Source: Clavaria fumosa (lineage: Eukaryota; Basidiomycota; Agaricomycetes; Agaricales; Clavariaceae). Taken from it: 64,000 nt of DNA. Shown piece after piece: positions 41,761 through 52,804 of the stretch (position 1 is the first letter of the stretch; each line of letters starts with the position of its first letter). Made by a program: the position numbers and the translations under genes. Under the pieces are notes generated by a model that saw nothing but the letters and a program-made list of their open reading frames with translations, did not search any database and had not been told where the DNA came from. The stretch is taken from assembly GCA_951802425.1 (NCBI GenBank), contig OX637800.1, forward strand, positions 1,798,001-1,862,000, written 5' to 3'.

Positions 41761-42680
41761 CCTGACAGCCTGCATCAGTTGCACCGCCGTTGCTATGCCC
41801 GTACTAGACTACGAATTCGTCAAGTCGTCAATCAAAGCTGCATTCTTACAACGTGATTTTAATCAATCAATAATCGCGGTGACCGAGATCGATCATTCCG
41901 CGGGGTGCGCATGGTGGCCCTGTCAACGCGCACTTCAATCTCTGGAGGCATTGATCATGCATGGTTCTCGTCACGTCGAAAGTCGCAAGTCATGATTGCG
42001 GTCCTTGCTGCCCTTGCGGGAGGGTTCACGCCAGATGCGCAGTGTATTTTCGTGGGCTTTGGTGTCGCATGGCGCGTTTACTCAATAGCTGGCTGGGCGC
42101 CACTCACGGAACAAGAACTTGACCGGCCTGCAACTCCGAGAATTGACCCCTTGTTTCAGTTGCCCGCGCGCGACGGTGTTACCGGTAGATTTCAACGCGG
42201 CGCTTCGCTTCTTCCTTTTCGAGCGGGCAAATCTATCTCGTTCCTTTAGGAGTCCTTCACGTGCGCCCTCGCTGCTCATGGAACGATAAACTTGGTATCT
42301 TGCAACAATTCCTGGGCGATCGGCGCTGTCGATGCTGTGTATCTCGTTAACCTGATGTATGATTATCGGGATACCAAGGTACGTATCACTTCCCCTTTCG
42401 CAGGAGAGCAACCTCACCCTTTACAATCTTTCCAGCATGATACTTGTGCTACTCATAACAAGGGTTTTGGCAGCCTGCATCATCGGCGTTGCGGTTCCCA
42501 CCTTGCAACGGTACTTTGTGCGCTCCTCGAACTCAATCGTGATGTAGAATTGAAGCTATGCATCACGTTTATCTCTCTTCGTCGAGGCAACCTTGACCGA
42601 TTCTCCTCTATAATCTTGCGGGCGTGATTTCCGTGATCTTTGTGCTGCTCATAGAACGAAGGCCCTGGCAGCCTGCATCA
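41761..42680 (+). repeat. Promoter repeat modules upstream of gene B
   Basis: The core CTGRCAGCCTGCATCA occurs at about 41762, 42469 and 42666, each preceded by a CTCATA/GAACAAAGGC-like block. The same series occurs upstream of gene C at about 47162, 47872 and 48069, and in decayed form upstream of gene A. Confidence 0.7.
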
Positions 42681-42868
42681 ATTACTGCACCGTTGCCACC
42701 GTTCAATGCGACTTTGTATGTCCTGGACTTGATAGATGATGAAGGATTCTATTTCTTTGGTCGAGCAAAGCCACCTCACACCCTTCCACAATCTTTTCAA
42801 TGTGATTTCAGTGATATGTGTAACCCTCCACGACCGGGCGTACTGCCTTTGCTGGACAGCTGCGTCTC

Positions 42869-42875
42869 TATAAAA
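42869..42875 (+). promoter_or_regulatory. TATA box of secreted-protein gene B
   Basis: TATAAAA in CTCTATAAAAGAGATCC, 148 bp before the start codon. Confidence 0.65.
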
Positions 42876-43022
42876 GAGATCCTTTGTCTTCGACTCATCC
42901 TCAGCAGAGCTCACTCAATCTATTCTACGGTGGGTGCTTGTCTAACAACTTCCTCTGCCTGCATTCTGATTCTTATTGTGGCCAGGTACGACGCTGGACG
43001 TTTGCCTCGATATCTCTACAAC

Positions 43023-43782
43023 ATGTTCTCTTCGCGTTCTTTACTCTTTGCCTGTTTGGCCTTCCTGGCGGCTCTGTGCGCGCTCGCAGTGCCTGTCGAT
43101 TATCAAGTAAGTTGCCTATCATAGACATTTTGAGTGTTTCGTAACTCATTATGCTCGACGCGCAGAATTTGCGAGATGAGCAATCCGTATCTCATGTTGA
43201 ACGAGCTGGTGGCGGAGGAGGGAATGCCCCAGGCCTTACAAGTTAGTTTTTTGCCATGACAGACCCCGAGTACAACTGACGAGCTTATGTCTCCCTATTC
43301 CAGCTGAAAGATGTATCAGCCTCGTCCGCGAGCATATCGGCACTGGGCATGAGCACTGGGCACTCTTTATCTCCACCCAACCCACGGGTTCTGGGACCCA
43401 TTCAAGGCCTTACGCAGCAGACGGATATCTCATCGAAGCAGTATGGGATGGTGCCACGGCTGCCCCTCTTTCGGTCGCTTCCCGCGGTCCCTTCCATCGT
43501 ACCTACCCCTACCAAGTTGGGCAGGACCTAAAAACGATGGTGCCTCTCGGATGCGTTGCCGATGTCGGCCAAATGCAAGCCTTGCTGAATCATATATGGG
43601 TCCAATCTGCACCCACCCGTCCGCCACGACAAGAGAATTGCACAGTCTTCGTGAGGAACGCGCTCCATGAGATGGCCCAACACAACCATGGCGTCCGCTA
43701 TGACATATTCGAACCCATCTTTAATGCCCACTATACGACCGTCAAAGCAAACACGGATCCGTTTTTCAATTATCCACGTTAA
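43023..43782 (+). CDS. Small secreted protein, paralogue B (LRAT/PPPDE-like motif order)
   Basis: Predicted 212-residue secreted protein of unknown function. Exons 43023-43106, 43166-43241 and 43304-43782; both introns are GT-AG with consensus ends. Residues 1-22 are a signal peptide (MFSSRSLLFACLAFLAALCA), followed by a Gly-rich patch (GGGGGN). The globular part has His71-Trp72 in EHWALFIST, a strand-like YLIEAVWDG, then Asn165-Cys166 in ENCTVFVRNAL, and it ends FFNYPR. The His-Trp-Ala then Asn-Cys order matches permuted papain-like families such as LRAT/H-Rev107, where the two residues form the catalytic pair. That function is inference. Almost identical to C, with few, mostly conservative changes, so both look functional. 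Confidence 0.88.
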
Positions 43783-44306
43783 TGTTTGTGTCCAGGACTC
43801 CTCAGTACAAGAGACGTAGCGCTCTCTGAATTACATTATTCATGAATTCACAATTACATATAAATAGACTGCACGTTGAAATGTATACATGTTCGGACAA
43901 TCCACTTGCTCAAACTGAAAAGAATTGTTCAATCTCCCTGAAAGACGCGGTCTATATCATGAGTGGTGCCACTTCAACAACTAATGGAACACAATCTACA
44001 CACTCTTCCCATTTGTTGAGCCAATAAGCAAAAACGAGTGGCCAGAATGTCGATTGTAGTGGTATTCCGCCTCGGATGTTCGTTCCGAAGTGAAATTGAT
44101 TCTTCAAGCGCCATACATCAGGGAATCATGCGGAACCCTCACCCATGCGTCATTCCTTGCCCATCGATCTGTACAGTTGATCTCCATGGTGACGAACTCC
44201 CATTGTTCTCAACCGCGGTAACGCATCCGACGAGCTATTTTCTCCACGCACGTGGTCGCTCAGGATGGCCTGTTCAAGTGCTCAAGCGCTCAAGTGCTCA
44301 AGCGCC
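43783..44306. other. 3' flank of gene B, ending in a CTCAAGYG repeat
   Basis: Duplicated as 49188-49690. The end near 44276-44307 is a run of CTCAAGTG/CTCAAGCG units at which the unit 1 deletion junction lies. Confidence 0.6.
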
Positions 44307-47146
44307 AAGGCACCTGTCATCCAAAAGGAGAAATATTAGCACGGCGGATCACGGCTCAACGGAACGTCAAACCCACCTTGACAATATTGATCTCGAATCT
44401 CGCCGAGAGTGTGTCCGCGCTAATCGACTCAAACATCTCTGAGTCTATCTCTCCCGTCGGCAATGGCGTTTGTGGTTGCGGCGGTAATATCTTCCCTGTA
44501 CCAGCGGTTGGTGGCCGGCTGTTGTCGTTATTATTGATTTGCGACCCCGGCGACGAGGGGTCCTCTGACACGGCGCTGTCCGGCGCGGCGGCATCCGCCG
44601 ACGCAGGGTCAGAGGCTATAACAGTGTGGTGCGACGACACGTTGAAGAAGGACGATGAGCCGCTGCTCGGCGTCGCAGTGAGCGTGTTCGAGGGCCGACT
44701 GGGAAGCTCCTTGTCTTGGTGATGGTGGTCTGACGTGCCTTTCTTCACGAGCAGATGACGACCTTGCCCGACGTCCATCAGGCCAGGAGAGTGTGGCTGG
44801 GCGGGCCTAAAGGATGAGGGTGGATTGACAATGGACGAGGCGTTGATGGACGGCAGGTGGATGCACTCGAACCCAGTCCCGGTCTCCCTGTACTGGACTT
44901 GCATCCGGTCGAGAACGCGTTTGATGTCGGCTTTGATAACCGACGGCGCCTTTGTCGATGTCGTTGCCACACTGTTGTTTTTCATGGGGGAGAAACAAAC
45001 ATAAGATTGTGCCCATCCTGAACCGTCCCTTCACGTACCTAAATAATCCCTTAAGGAAAACAGGCTTGAACTCCTTCTCAGTGCCATGTCGGTCGGCATC
45101 CGTGTCCTTGCCATTCATGCCATTCATCACAGACGCAGCAGAGGAAGCACCACGGTCCACAGATGCAGGAGCACCAGCAGCGCCCGCATCGGGGCTTTCA
45201 TCCTCCTCCTCCGTCCGCGCGAACCGCGTAAACAAGGGCGTGTTGGCAGTGAAAGGCCGTCGCGCGCCCACCGTCGCCGCGGTACTCATCAGCGTCGCAC
45301 CCATGCTACTCCGCCGTTCGTGCCGTGTCGTTGAGTGTCCCGAGGGCTCCAGGACTGTCGCCGTCCGTCGGTGGAGTGGCTGAGAGTGGCTCTCCCGCAT
45401 GATCAATTTCGGCTGGGGCGACTGCTATTGTTGCGCAGAGGGCGCCTCCATGCCCTCCTTCACAAGCTCAGCCATGTCCTTCTCCCCAGACGCGTCCGGT
45501 GCACCAACAGCCGCCACGGCCGCCGCCGCCGTCTGGCTCGGGCCGATGCCCAATACCGACGCCCGCTTGCCTTGGCGTCGACTGTCATCTCCCTTCCCTA
45601 CCAACAGGCTCCCGAACCGTCGGACCAGTGTCGCCCCCGCGGAGAGGGGAGGCGCCGCCATCGCCGACACGCGCCGCCATCGCCGACACGCGCCGCCATC
45701 GCCGACACGCGCCGCCATCGCCGACACGCGCCGCCCGCTCATAGGCGGCGACGACAGCGCCGGCTCGGCGGTCCATGGCCGCTGCTCCAACTTCGGCACC
45801 TCAAGCTCGCGTCCACGCTCCTCCGCGACTGGATCGGCCCTCCTAATGATCTGCGGTTGTTGTGGTTGTGGTTGTGATTGTGGCTGCCGTGGCTGCCGTT
45901 GAGGCGGGAAGACAATGAACCCGGTGCCCGTCGTCCTGGGTGCGCGCGGATCGTACCCACGGCACTGGAATCAGGCGTGTCCCCAAATACGCCGACGACC
46001 CCGCCAGGGCCACGCACCACGGTCGGGCGCTGGCTCAAGCTATGGCTCCGTCGGTGCGTCGATGCGGGGGGTGCGCGGGGCAAGCCAGCCTTAGAGGGTG
46101 CGCCGACGCCGTTGTTATCGGTGTTGTTCGCAGTCGTACCACCTGCAGCAGCGGCGGTGGTGGCGTCCCCGTGCTCGGCTACAGGCAGAACACCCGCATC
46201 GCGTGGGCGTGGATGCACGGCGAACGTCGGCGCAGTGGGCGACGGCGTCGCGACGTACGACATGCCCAAGTGGTGCGAGGTCTCCGGCGGGGGAGACGCG
46301 GGAGGTGCATGTTGTAATCAACCTTGGTAGGCGACTGCATGACGGCGGTCTCCCTGTGTTCCCGCTTGTGGTGATGGTGGTGGTGGTATCGTGGGTATGT
46401 CCCATATGCAGATTGCACGGCGTCTGTCGCGGCCCCAGATGCACCGCCCGCGGAATGGTCCTGCAGCGACAGTAGCGAGGATGCAAAGTGGTCTGGCCCA
46501 TACACGCGCTCGCGCTCCAGCTTCTCGCGCGCGAGGAAGTACATCGACACGAGCGGGTGGTACCCGCGTTTGGGGTCCAGCGGGGCGTCCGCGGCGCCGG
46601 GTCCTCCGCCCGTGCCCAAGTTCGACTGCGAGTTCGAGGGAGACGACGAGGGCGGGGTGTTTGGCGGCGAGGACCCAGACGAGAATAGCTTGCGCCGGTA
46701 GAAGTCGAGACCGGAGAACCGCTTGCTCTTCTTCATCGGCGTGGTCTGCGCCTCGGCGGCCTTGTTGGCATTTGCGCCCGCGGCGTCGAAGGACGCGAGG
46801 GACGAATGGGAGAGGGACTCGACCCAGCGCCCGGTGCTGGACACGTGGCCGTTGCGAGCCCCCGCGCCGCTGTCGACGCTGCCGCTGCTGCAGCCCGTCG
46901 CGGCGCCGCTCGATCTCCTCTTCGGGCTTCGGAGCCGAATTCGAAGCCCCATGCGCCTGATCACGTGCGGATCCACGTCCTCGACATGCAGCGGCTCGCG
47001 ATGCAGCAGGTGCGGGTCGGGCGGTCCATTGAACCTACGGAACATCCACGAATGGTTGAGCACTTCGGTTAGCGATGCGCGAGCGGCGGGGTTTGTGACG
47101 AGCATACGAGGGAGTAAGTTCTTGCATTCTGCAACGAGGGGGATAA
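44307..47146 (-). pseudogene. 3' fragment of the Kin1-like kinase gene
   Basis: Copy of 52900-55884, which is most of the big fourth exon plus exon 5 and a few bases of exon 6 of the intact kinase gene. It lacks the whole kinase catalytic core and nearly all of the last exon, so the KA1 domain is incomplete. Further damage includes an in-frame deletion of about 96 bp near 44735, a deletion of more than 60 bp near 46900, several small frameshifts that break it into six overlapping frames, and three extra copies of a 19-bp word. No promoter or start is retained. Confidence 0.92.
45661..45736. repeat. 19-bp tandem repeat, four copies, inside the kinase pseudogene
   Basis: TCGCCGACACGCGCCGCCA repeats with a 19-bp period from 45661, 45680, 45699 and 45718. 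The intact gene has one copy (about 54399). Three added copies total 57 bp, so the frame recovers after passing through all three phases. Confidence 0.88.
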
Positions 47147-48271
47147 ATGTAACAAAGGCCCCTGACAGCCTGCATCAGTTGCACCGCCGTTGCTATGCCC
47201 GTACTAGACTCCGAATTCGTCAAATCGTCAATCAAAGTTCAAACTCCATTCTTACAACGTGATTTTAATCAATCAATAATCGCGGTGAACGAGATCGATC
47301 GTTCCGCGGGGTGCGCATGGTGCCCTGTCAACACGCACTTCTAATCTCGGGAGGCATTGATCATGCATGGTTCTCGTCGCGTCGAAAGTCGCAAGTCCTT
47401 GCTGCCCTTACGGGAGAGTTCACGCCTGATGCGCAGTGTATTTTCGTGGGCTTTGGTGTCGCATGGCGCGTTTACTCAATAGCTGGCTGGGCGCCACTTA
47501 CGGAACAAGAACTTGACCGGCCTGCAACTCCGAGAATTGACCCCTTGTTTCAGTTGCCCGCGCGCGACGGTGTTACCGGTAGATTTCAACGCGGCGCTTC
47601 GCTTCTTCCTTCTCGAGCAGGCAGATCTATCTCGTTCCTTTAGGAGTCTTTCACCCGCGCCCTCGCTGCTCATGGGACGATAAACTTGGTATCATGCAAC
47701 AATTCCTGGGCGATCGGCGCTGTCGATGCAGTGTATCTCGTTAACCTGATGTATGATTATCGGGATACCAAGGTACGTATCACTTCCCTTTTCGCAGGAG
47801 AGCAACCTCACCCTTTACAATCTTTCCAGCATGATACTCGTGATTCTTTTGCTACTCATAACAAGGGTTTTGGCAGCCTGCATCATCGGCGTTGCGGTTC
47901 CCACCTTGCAACGGTACTTTGTCCACTCCTCGAACTCAATCGTGATGTAGAATTGAAGCTATGCATCACGTCTATCTCTCTTCGTCGAGGCAACCTTGAC
48001 CGATTCTCCTCTATAATCTTGCGGGCGTGATTTCCGTGATCTTTGTGCTGCTCATAGGACGAAGGCCCTGGCAGCCTGCATCAATTACTGCACCGTTGCC
48101 ACCGTTCAATGCGACTTTGTATGTCCTGGACTTGATAGATGATGAAGGATTCTATTTCCTTGGTCGAGCAAAGCCACCTCACACCCTTCCACAATCTTTT
48201 CAATGTGATTTCAGTGATATGTGTAACCCTCCACGACCGGGCGTACTGCCTTTGCTGGACAGCTGCGTCTC

Positions 48272-48278
48272 TATAAAA
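48272..48278 (+). promoter_or_regulatory. TATA box of secreted-protein gene C
   Basis: TATAAAA at the position equivalent to that of gene B. Confidence 0.65.
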
Positions 48279-48425
48279 GAGATCCTTTGTCTTCGACTCA
48301 TCCTCAGCAGAGCTCACTCAATCTATTCTACGGTGGGTGCTTGTCTAACAACTTCCTCTGCCTGCATTCTGATTCTTATTGTGGCCAGGTACGACGCTGG
48401 ACGTTTGCCTCGATATCTCTACAAT

Positions 48426-49187
48426 ATGTTCTCTTCGCGTTCTTTACTCTTTGCCTGTTTGGCCTTCCTGGCGGCTCTGTGCGCGCTCGCAGTGCCTGTC
48501 GATTATCAAGTAAGTTGCCTATCATAGGCATTTTGAGTGTCTCGTAACTCATTATGCTCGACGCGCAGAATTTGCGAGATGAGCAATCCGTATCTCATGT
48601 CGAACGAGCTGGTGGTGGAGGAGCAGGGAATGCCCCAGGCCTTACAAGTTAGTTTTTTGCCATGACAGACCTGAGTACAACTGACGAGCTTATGTCTCCC
48701 TATTCCAGCTGAAAGATGTATCAGCCTCGTCCGCGAGCATATCGGCACTGGACATGAGCACTGGGCACTCTTTATCTCCACCCAACCCTCGGGTTCTGGG
48801 ACCCATTCAAGGCCTTACGCAGCAGACGGATATCTCATCGAAGCAGTATGGGATGGTGCCACGGCTGCCCCTCTTTCGGTCGCTTCCCGCGGTCCCTTCC
48901 ATCGTACCTACCCCCACCAAGTTGGGCAGGACCTAAGAACGATGGTGCCTCTCGGATGCGTTGCCGATGTCGGCCAAATGCAAGCCTTGCTGAATCATAT
49001 ATGGGTCCAATCTGCACCCACCCGTCCGCCACGGGTCGAGAATTGCACAGTCTTCGTGAGGAACGCGCTCCGTGAGATGGCCCGACACAACCATGGCGTC
49101 CGCTATGACCTATTCGAACCCATCTATTCTGCCAACTATGCAACCGTCAAGGCAAACACGGATCCGTTTTTCAATTATCCGCGTTAA
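48426..49187 (+). CDS. Small secreted protein, paralogue C (LRAT/PPPDE-like motif order)
   Basis: 213 residues, exons 48426-48509, 48569-48647 and 48709-49187. It is the tandem copy of gene B and differs by a one-codon insertion in the Gly-rich patch (GGGGAGN), by RQEN to RVEN just before the Asn-Cys motif, and by a few residues near the C-terminus (SANYATVKAN). Signal peptide, His-Trp-Ala and Asn-Cys motifs and all splice sites are kept, arguing that both tandem copies are under selection or very recent. The promoter is duplicated with it, including three upstream repeat cores and the TATA box. Confidence 0.88.
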
Positions 49188-49785
49188 TGTTTGTGTCCAG
49201 GACTCCTCAGTACAAGAGACGTAGCGCTTTCTGAATTACATTATTCATGAATTCACAATTACATATAGACTGCACGTTGAAATATATACATGTACGGACG
49301 ATCCACTTGCTCAAACTGAAAAGAATTGTTGAAAGACGCGGTTTATATCATGAGCGGTGCCACTTTAACAACAGCTAGAACACAATGTACGCACTCTTCC
49401 CATCTGTTGAACCATTAAGCAAATACGGGTGACCAGAATCTCGTGTGGTGGTATTTCACCTCGGATGCTCGTTCCGAAGTGAAGTTGATTCTTCAAGCGT
49501 CATACATCAGGGAAACATGCGGAACCCTCACCCATGCGTCATTCCTTGCCCATCGATCTGTACAGTTGATCTCCATGGTGACGAACTCCCCATTGTTCTC
49601 AACCGCAGTAACGCATCCAAAGAGCTATTTTCTCCACGCACGTGGTCGCTCAGGATAGTTGCTCAAGTGCTCAAGCGCTCAAGGCTGGTAAAGGCAATAG
49701 CAGTGCGAAAGTATGGAATTGTTATTGAGACGTAAGCTTATGTGCAAGCACATGGAAGTAGCACACATAAGTCTTCTCTGCTCTT
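49188..49785. other. 3' flank of gene C
   Basis: Matches 43783-44300 up to about 49690, then unique sequence to the end of the next minus-strand gene. Confidence 0.6.
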
Positions 49786-50109
49786 TTAATATGTGGATGC
49801 ACGGTTGCGACGACCGTATCGCATGTTTGCCCTCCTTGACCCGAAGCAATTGCAACAGAGAATGTCAACGACAATGTCAACTGCGCTCATGACAACCTAT
49901 TTTTTAAATAATAAGGCATATGCGATTAGCAGACGCCCGTTGTTGTAATCGAAGAACAACTTACTGTACCGACGGCGTTCACGACGGTCATGACAATATT
50001 GGCTACTGCGTCGACAACGGCTCGGATGGCACGTACAATGGCGGATACAATGTTGCCCTGTAGAACTAGGTGTGAGACCTACTGAGACGAAAATCGTGTG
50101 GCGTACCAT
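49786..50109 (-). CDS. 68-residue amphipathic small protein (fungal family)
   Basis: Three exons on the minus strand: 50109-50107, 50057-49965 and 49896-49786. The first contributes only the ATG. The protein begins MGNIVSAIVRAIRAVVDAVA, continues NIVMTVVNAVGTVVMSAVDI, and has a Cys-rich turn CCNCFGSRR and a basic tail. Such short Ile/Val/Ala-rich proteins with a Cys cluster and basic end recur in mushroom-forming fungi. I know no function; a membrane-associated amphipathic helix is plausible. Support: both introns are GT-AG, the second has a CTAAT branch-like motif, and splicing joins two halves of one continuous amphipathic pattern. A TATA box lies 60 bp upstream. It is divergent from DPH3, with start codons 158 bp apart. 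Confidence 0.72.
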
Positions 50110-50167
50110 AATAACAATATTCGTGAGTAAGATGGCGGTTGGCGAGATTATGCGGAGCGTTCTACCA

Positions 50168-50174
50168 TTTTATA
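50168..50174 (-). promoter_or_regulatory. TATA box of the 68-residue gene
   Basis: TATAAAA on the minus strand in CCATATAAAATGG, 60 bp before the start codon. Confidence 0.55.
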
Positions 50175-50267
50175 TGGAAAGGCGGTGACATCAATGTAAT
50201 GTGACGTCATTTGGTCAGGTGGTATCATGTGATCTGAATTTTTTTTTACATAATACAAAGCTCCTTG

Positions 50268-50593
50268 ATGGGTGCCTACTACGACGAGATTGAGATTGAG
50301 GACATGGTCTGGGACGACGACAAGCACGTCTACCACTATCCGTGTCCGTGCGGCGACAGATTCGAAATATCGAGGGAGCAGCTTGCTGCGTACGAGGACA
50401 TCGCGACGTGTCCAAGCTGCAGTCTCATTATTCGAGTCATCTATGATCCGGTACAGTCCTCTCATCACATATTGAATTCTCGACCGCTAATGTCGTCGTA
50501 TCTGCGGGTCAGCTTGAATTTGAGGGTGATGTCGAGGGTGACGAGCTGAAGGACACAATGAGCATGTTAAGGTCATGCCCGCCAGTTGCTTGA
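50268..50593 (+). CDS. DPH3: Diphthamide biosynthesis protein 3 (CSL zinc finger)
   Basis: Dph3/Kti11 is a small iron-binding electron donor for the first step of diphthamide formation on elongation factor 2, and it also supports Elongator-dependent tRNA modification. Exons 50268-50450 and 50513-50593 encode 87 residues. The CSL-type domain is nearly canonical: [20 protein letters not shown], then [35 protein letters not shown]. The four metal-binding cysteines (CPC and CPSC) are present. The second exon adds [14 protein letters not shown] and a short tail. The intron is GT-AG with a GCTAATG branch-like motif. Confidence 0.95.
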
Positions 50594-50840
50594 GTGAGGT
50601 ACCACGACCGCTCTCTTTATCATTGTGATGGGTTTGTGTTCCCTGAAGCTCGCTTGCTGTGGAATACGCGTTTCGCACCTATGAAAAGACTCTTTCAATC
50701 GCACATGTCTGCGAACAGTGTACCAGTATGAAATCTCGACGCTCAAGATCAATTTTGTCAGCTGGAGTTGTCACGTGACTTAGTCAGCATTATATCCGAT
50801 CTTATCGTCGATAACTGCCCCCAATACCAATACGTTACTA

Positions 50841-52304
50841 ATGGCCCATGATACCAACGCAGAGGCCTATAGTGGCTCTGCGGTCCTCGACGGCGAGCTT
50901 GAACCCTTATTGGCGGGGAATGAGCCTAGTCTAGGCGACCAGCATGTCGATGTTGATGCTGTGGTCAACGACGTCTTGCCAATCACAGTGCAAGACACCA
51001 GCCCACATTCCTACGACCCTCGGTTAATTGCTCTGTATGCCACAGCGGCGGTGCTGGGTCTGTTCCTTCTGGTCATATATGTGAAGGGGTTAATAGACGA
51101 TGGCGACATCAAGGTGTGTCTGCGCATGTCCGCCTTTTCAAAGGCAACGTCTCTTATGCAGTTCTAAATCAGTTTGATTGGCGAGACGCATTTTTGCGTG
51201 CACTGGGTGGCGGTCTGAGCGGTGCAGCTGGTGTGTTGTCACTGTTGTTCATTAGTTATCCACTCATGGGATTTCGGCTTTGCAGCGATGGTCCTTCAGG
51301 TACTAACACTCATGGTAGGAAGCATCTGTTCCCACCCGTATGTACATTTCCGACCTTCCCCCCACAAAAGCCCCTCCGCACGGTCATGAATTACCAATAC
51401 CGCTATGGCACCTCGACCACGACCGCCTTCCACACGCTGTACGCTGCCCGCGGCGTCCCTCGGTTTTATGACGGACTCGGCGCGGCGCTCGTGCAGGGCC
51501 CTGCTGCGCGCTTCTTCGATACTGCCGCGAACGTGGGCATCCTCGCCCTCTTCCACTCCGATCCGCGTCTGCGCCGTCTCCCCGCGCTCGTGAAGACGGT
51601 CCTCGCGTCAGCGCTTGCGGCTGCGTGCAGAATGATTCTCACACCGGTCGACACGCTCAAGACGACGCTACAGACACAGGGACAGAGCAGGGGCTGGGCT
51701 ATCCTCAGAGACCGGGTACGCGTCGTTGGGTCCTTTGTCTACATTTATCTGATCTTTTATTCCCTTCCATTCATCCGCTCGCAGACTAAGAAATATGGCA
51801 TCGGTACGCTCTGGTACGGTGCATTGGCGACAGCTGCCGCGACATTTGTGGGCCATTATCCTGTACGTCTCACCAACCGCCACACGTTTTCCTCTTAAAC
51901 ACCCCACCTTAGTGGTTTGGAACGTACAACTATCTCGACGGGGCGCTGCCGGCACCGCACACCCTGGTGCAGAAGCTCCTGCGCCAGGCGTTCGTCGGGT
52001 TCTGCGCGTCCGTGGTGTCCGACACGGTCTCGAACGTGCTGCGCGTCCTCAAGACGTACCGCCAGGTGCACGAGTCGCGCGTCGGCTACGCGGACGCGGC
52101 GCGTGCGGTTGTCCGCGCGGACGGCGTGCGCGGCTTGTTTGGACGCGGCTTGAAGACACGCATCCTTGCGAATGGCTTGCAGGGGCTCACTTTTGCTGTG
52201 CTGTGGAAGCTGTTTTTAGACATGTGAGTGGGGACCCGGAGGCTAGTTGTACAGACTGAAGATCTTTTCTTTTTGGCAGATGGAACGACAAGACCAAGGC
52301 TTAA
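50841..52304 (+). CDS. Mitochondrial carrier family protein
   Basis: Inner-membrane solute carrier; substrate not predictable from sequence alone. Seven exons: 50841-51113, 51173-51230, 51286-51314, 51371-51715, 51785-51862, 51913-52223 and 52280-52304, giving 372 residues. The N-terminal 65 residues are acidic and soluble, followed by a hydrophobic segment (LIALYATAAVLGLFLLVIYV). The body has LGGGLSGAAAMVLQVLTLMP, NYQYRYGTSTTTAFHTLYA and GVPRFYDGLGAALVQGPAAR, a clear carrier signature PVDTLKTTLQ, and a degenerate third repeat (SDTVSNVLRVLKTYRQ). Only the second repeat has the full PxD/ExxK motif, suggesting a divergent carrier. This gene is absent from duplication unit 1. Confidence 0.88.
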
Positions 52305-52804
52305 TGCTTCCTCGCACGTGTTGATATCTGAATGATGACCATCCTTTCTCCTACATACGCTGTGCTTCTTGTGGATAGTTCACATACGTGGGATAGTTGG
52401 TACCCTTCATGTCGCAGATACCTTCGGTTAAGACACTTGGGGTAGTAGCCCGAGTGTGTATGTAAACAGCCTCTCGAGAGATTCACGCAGTGAGATTCGG
52501 CCGGAAATTCCCTTCGAGACATTAAAGTCATTACATCGATAACTGCGTGAATAATAAAAAAGGGAGAATAATAGAATAGAAAGGTGTCGAAGGTACACTG
52601 GGACTTTTGAGTGGTGGGAAAGGAAGGGATGGAGCGACATACTGACCCATTACTTTCGGGGATGAATCTACGAAAGGGGGGGCGCGAAAAAGAGAAACGT
52701 CGAACGTAGGGTCGGAGCCCCAGAATAATAGAAAGGAAGTCGTCAATGCAAGCAGAAATAATAGCAATCCGGCGAGAAACGGGGCTTGTTTTTCCGCGTC
52801 GTTG
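52305..52804. other. Convergent 3' ends, no gene
   Basis: Lies between the carrier stop codon and the kinase stop codon on the opposite strand. No motif beyond AT-rich patches. Confidence 0.6.

Larger units (their letters stand above)
41747..47146. repeat. Segmental duplication, unit 1 (5,400 bp)
   Basis: Begins ATGTAACAAAGGCCCC and ends where the same sequence restarts at 47147. It contains secreted gene B and a 3' fragment of the Kin1-like kinase gene. Relative to unit 2 it lacks the block about 49690-52900. Confidence 0.9.

Noticed and set aside
42624..43124. Plus-strand frame reading through the promoter into the gene B signal peptide (and its copy at 48027-48527)
   Set aside because: It crosses the TATA box and upstream repeat modules. 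The conserved start is the ATG of MFSSRS, and the three paralogues agree only from there.
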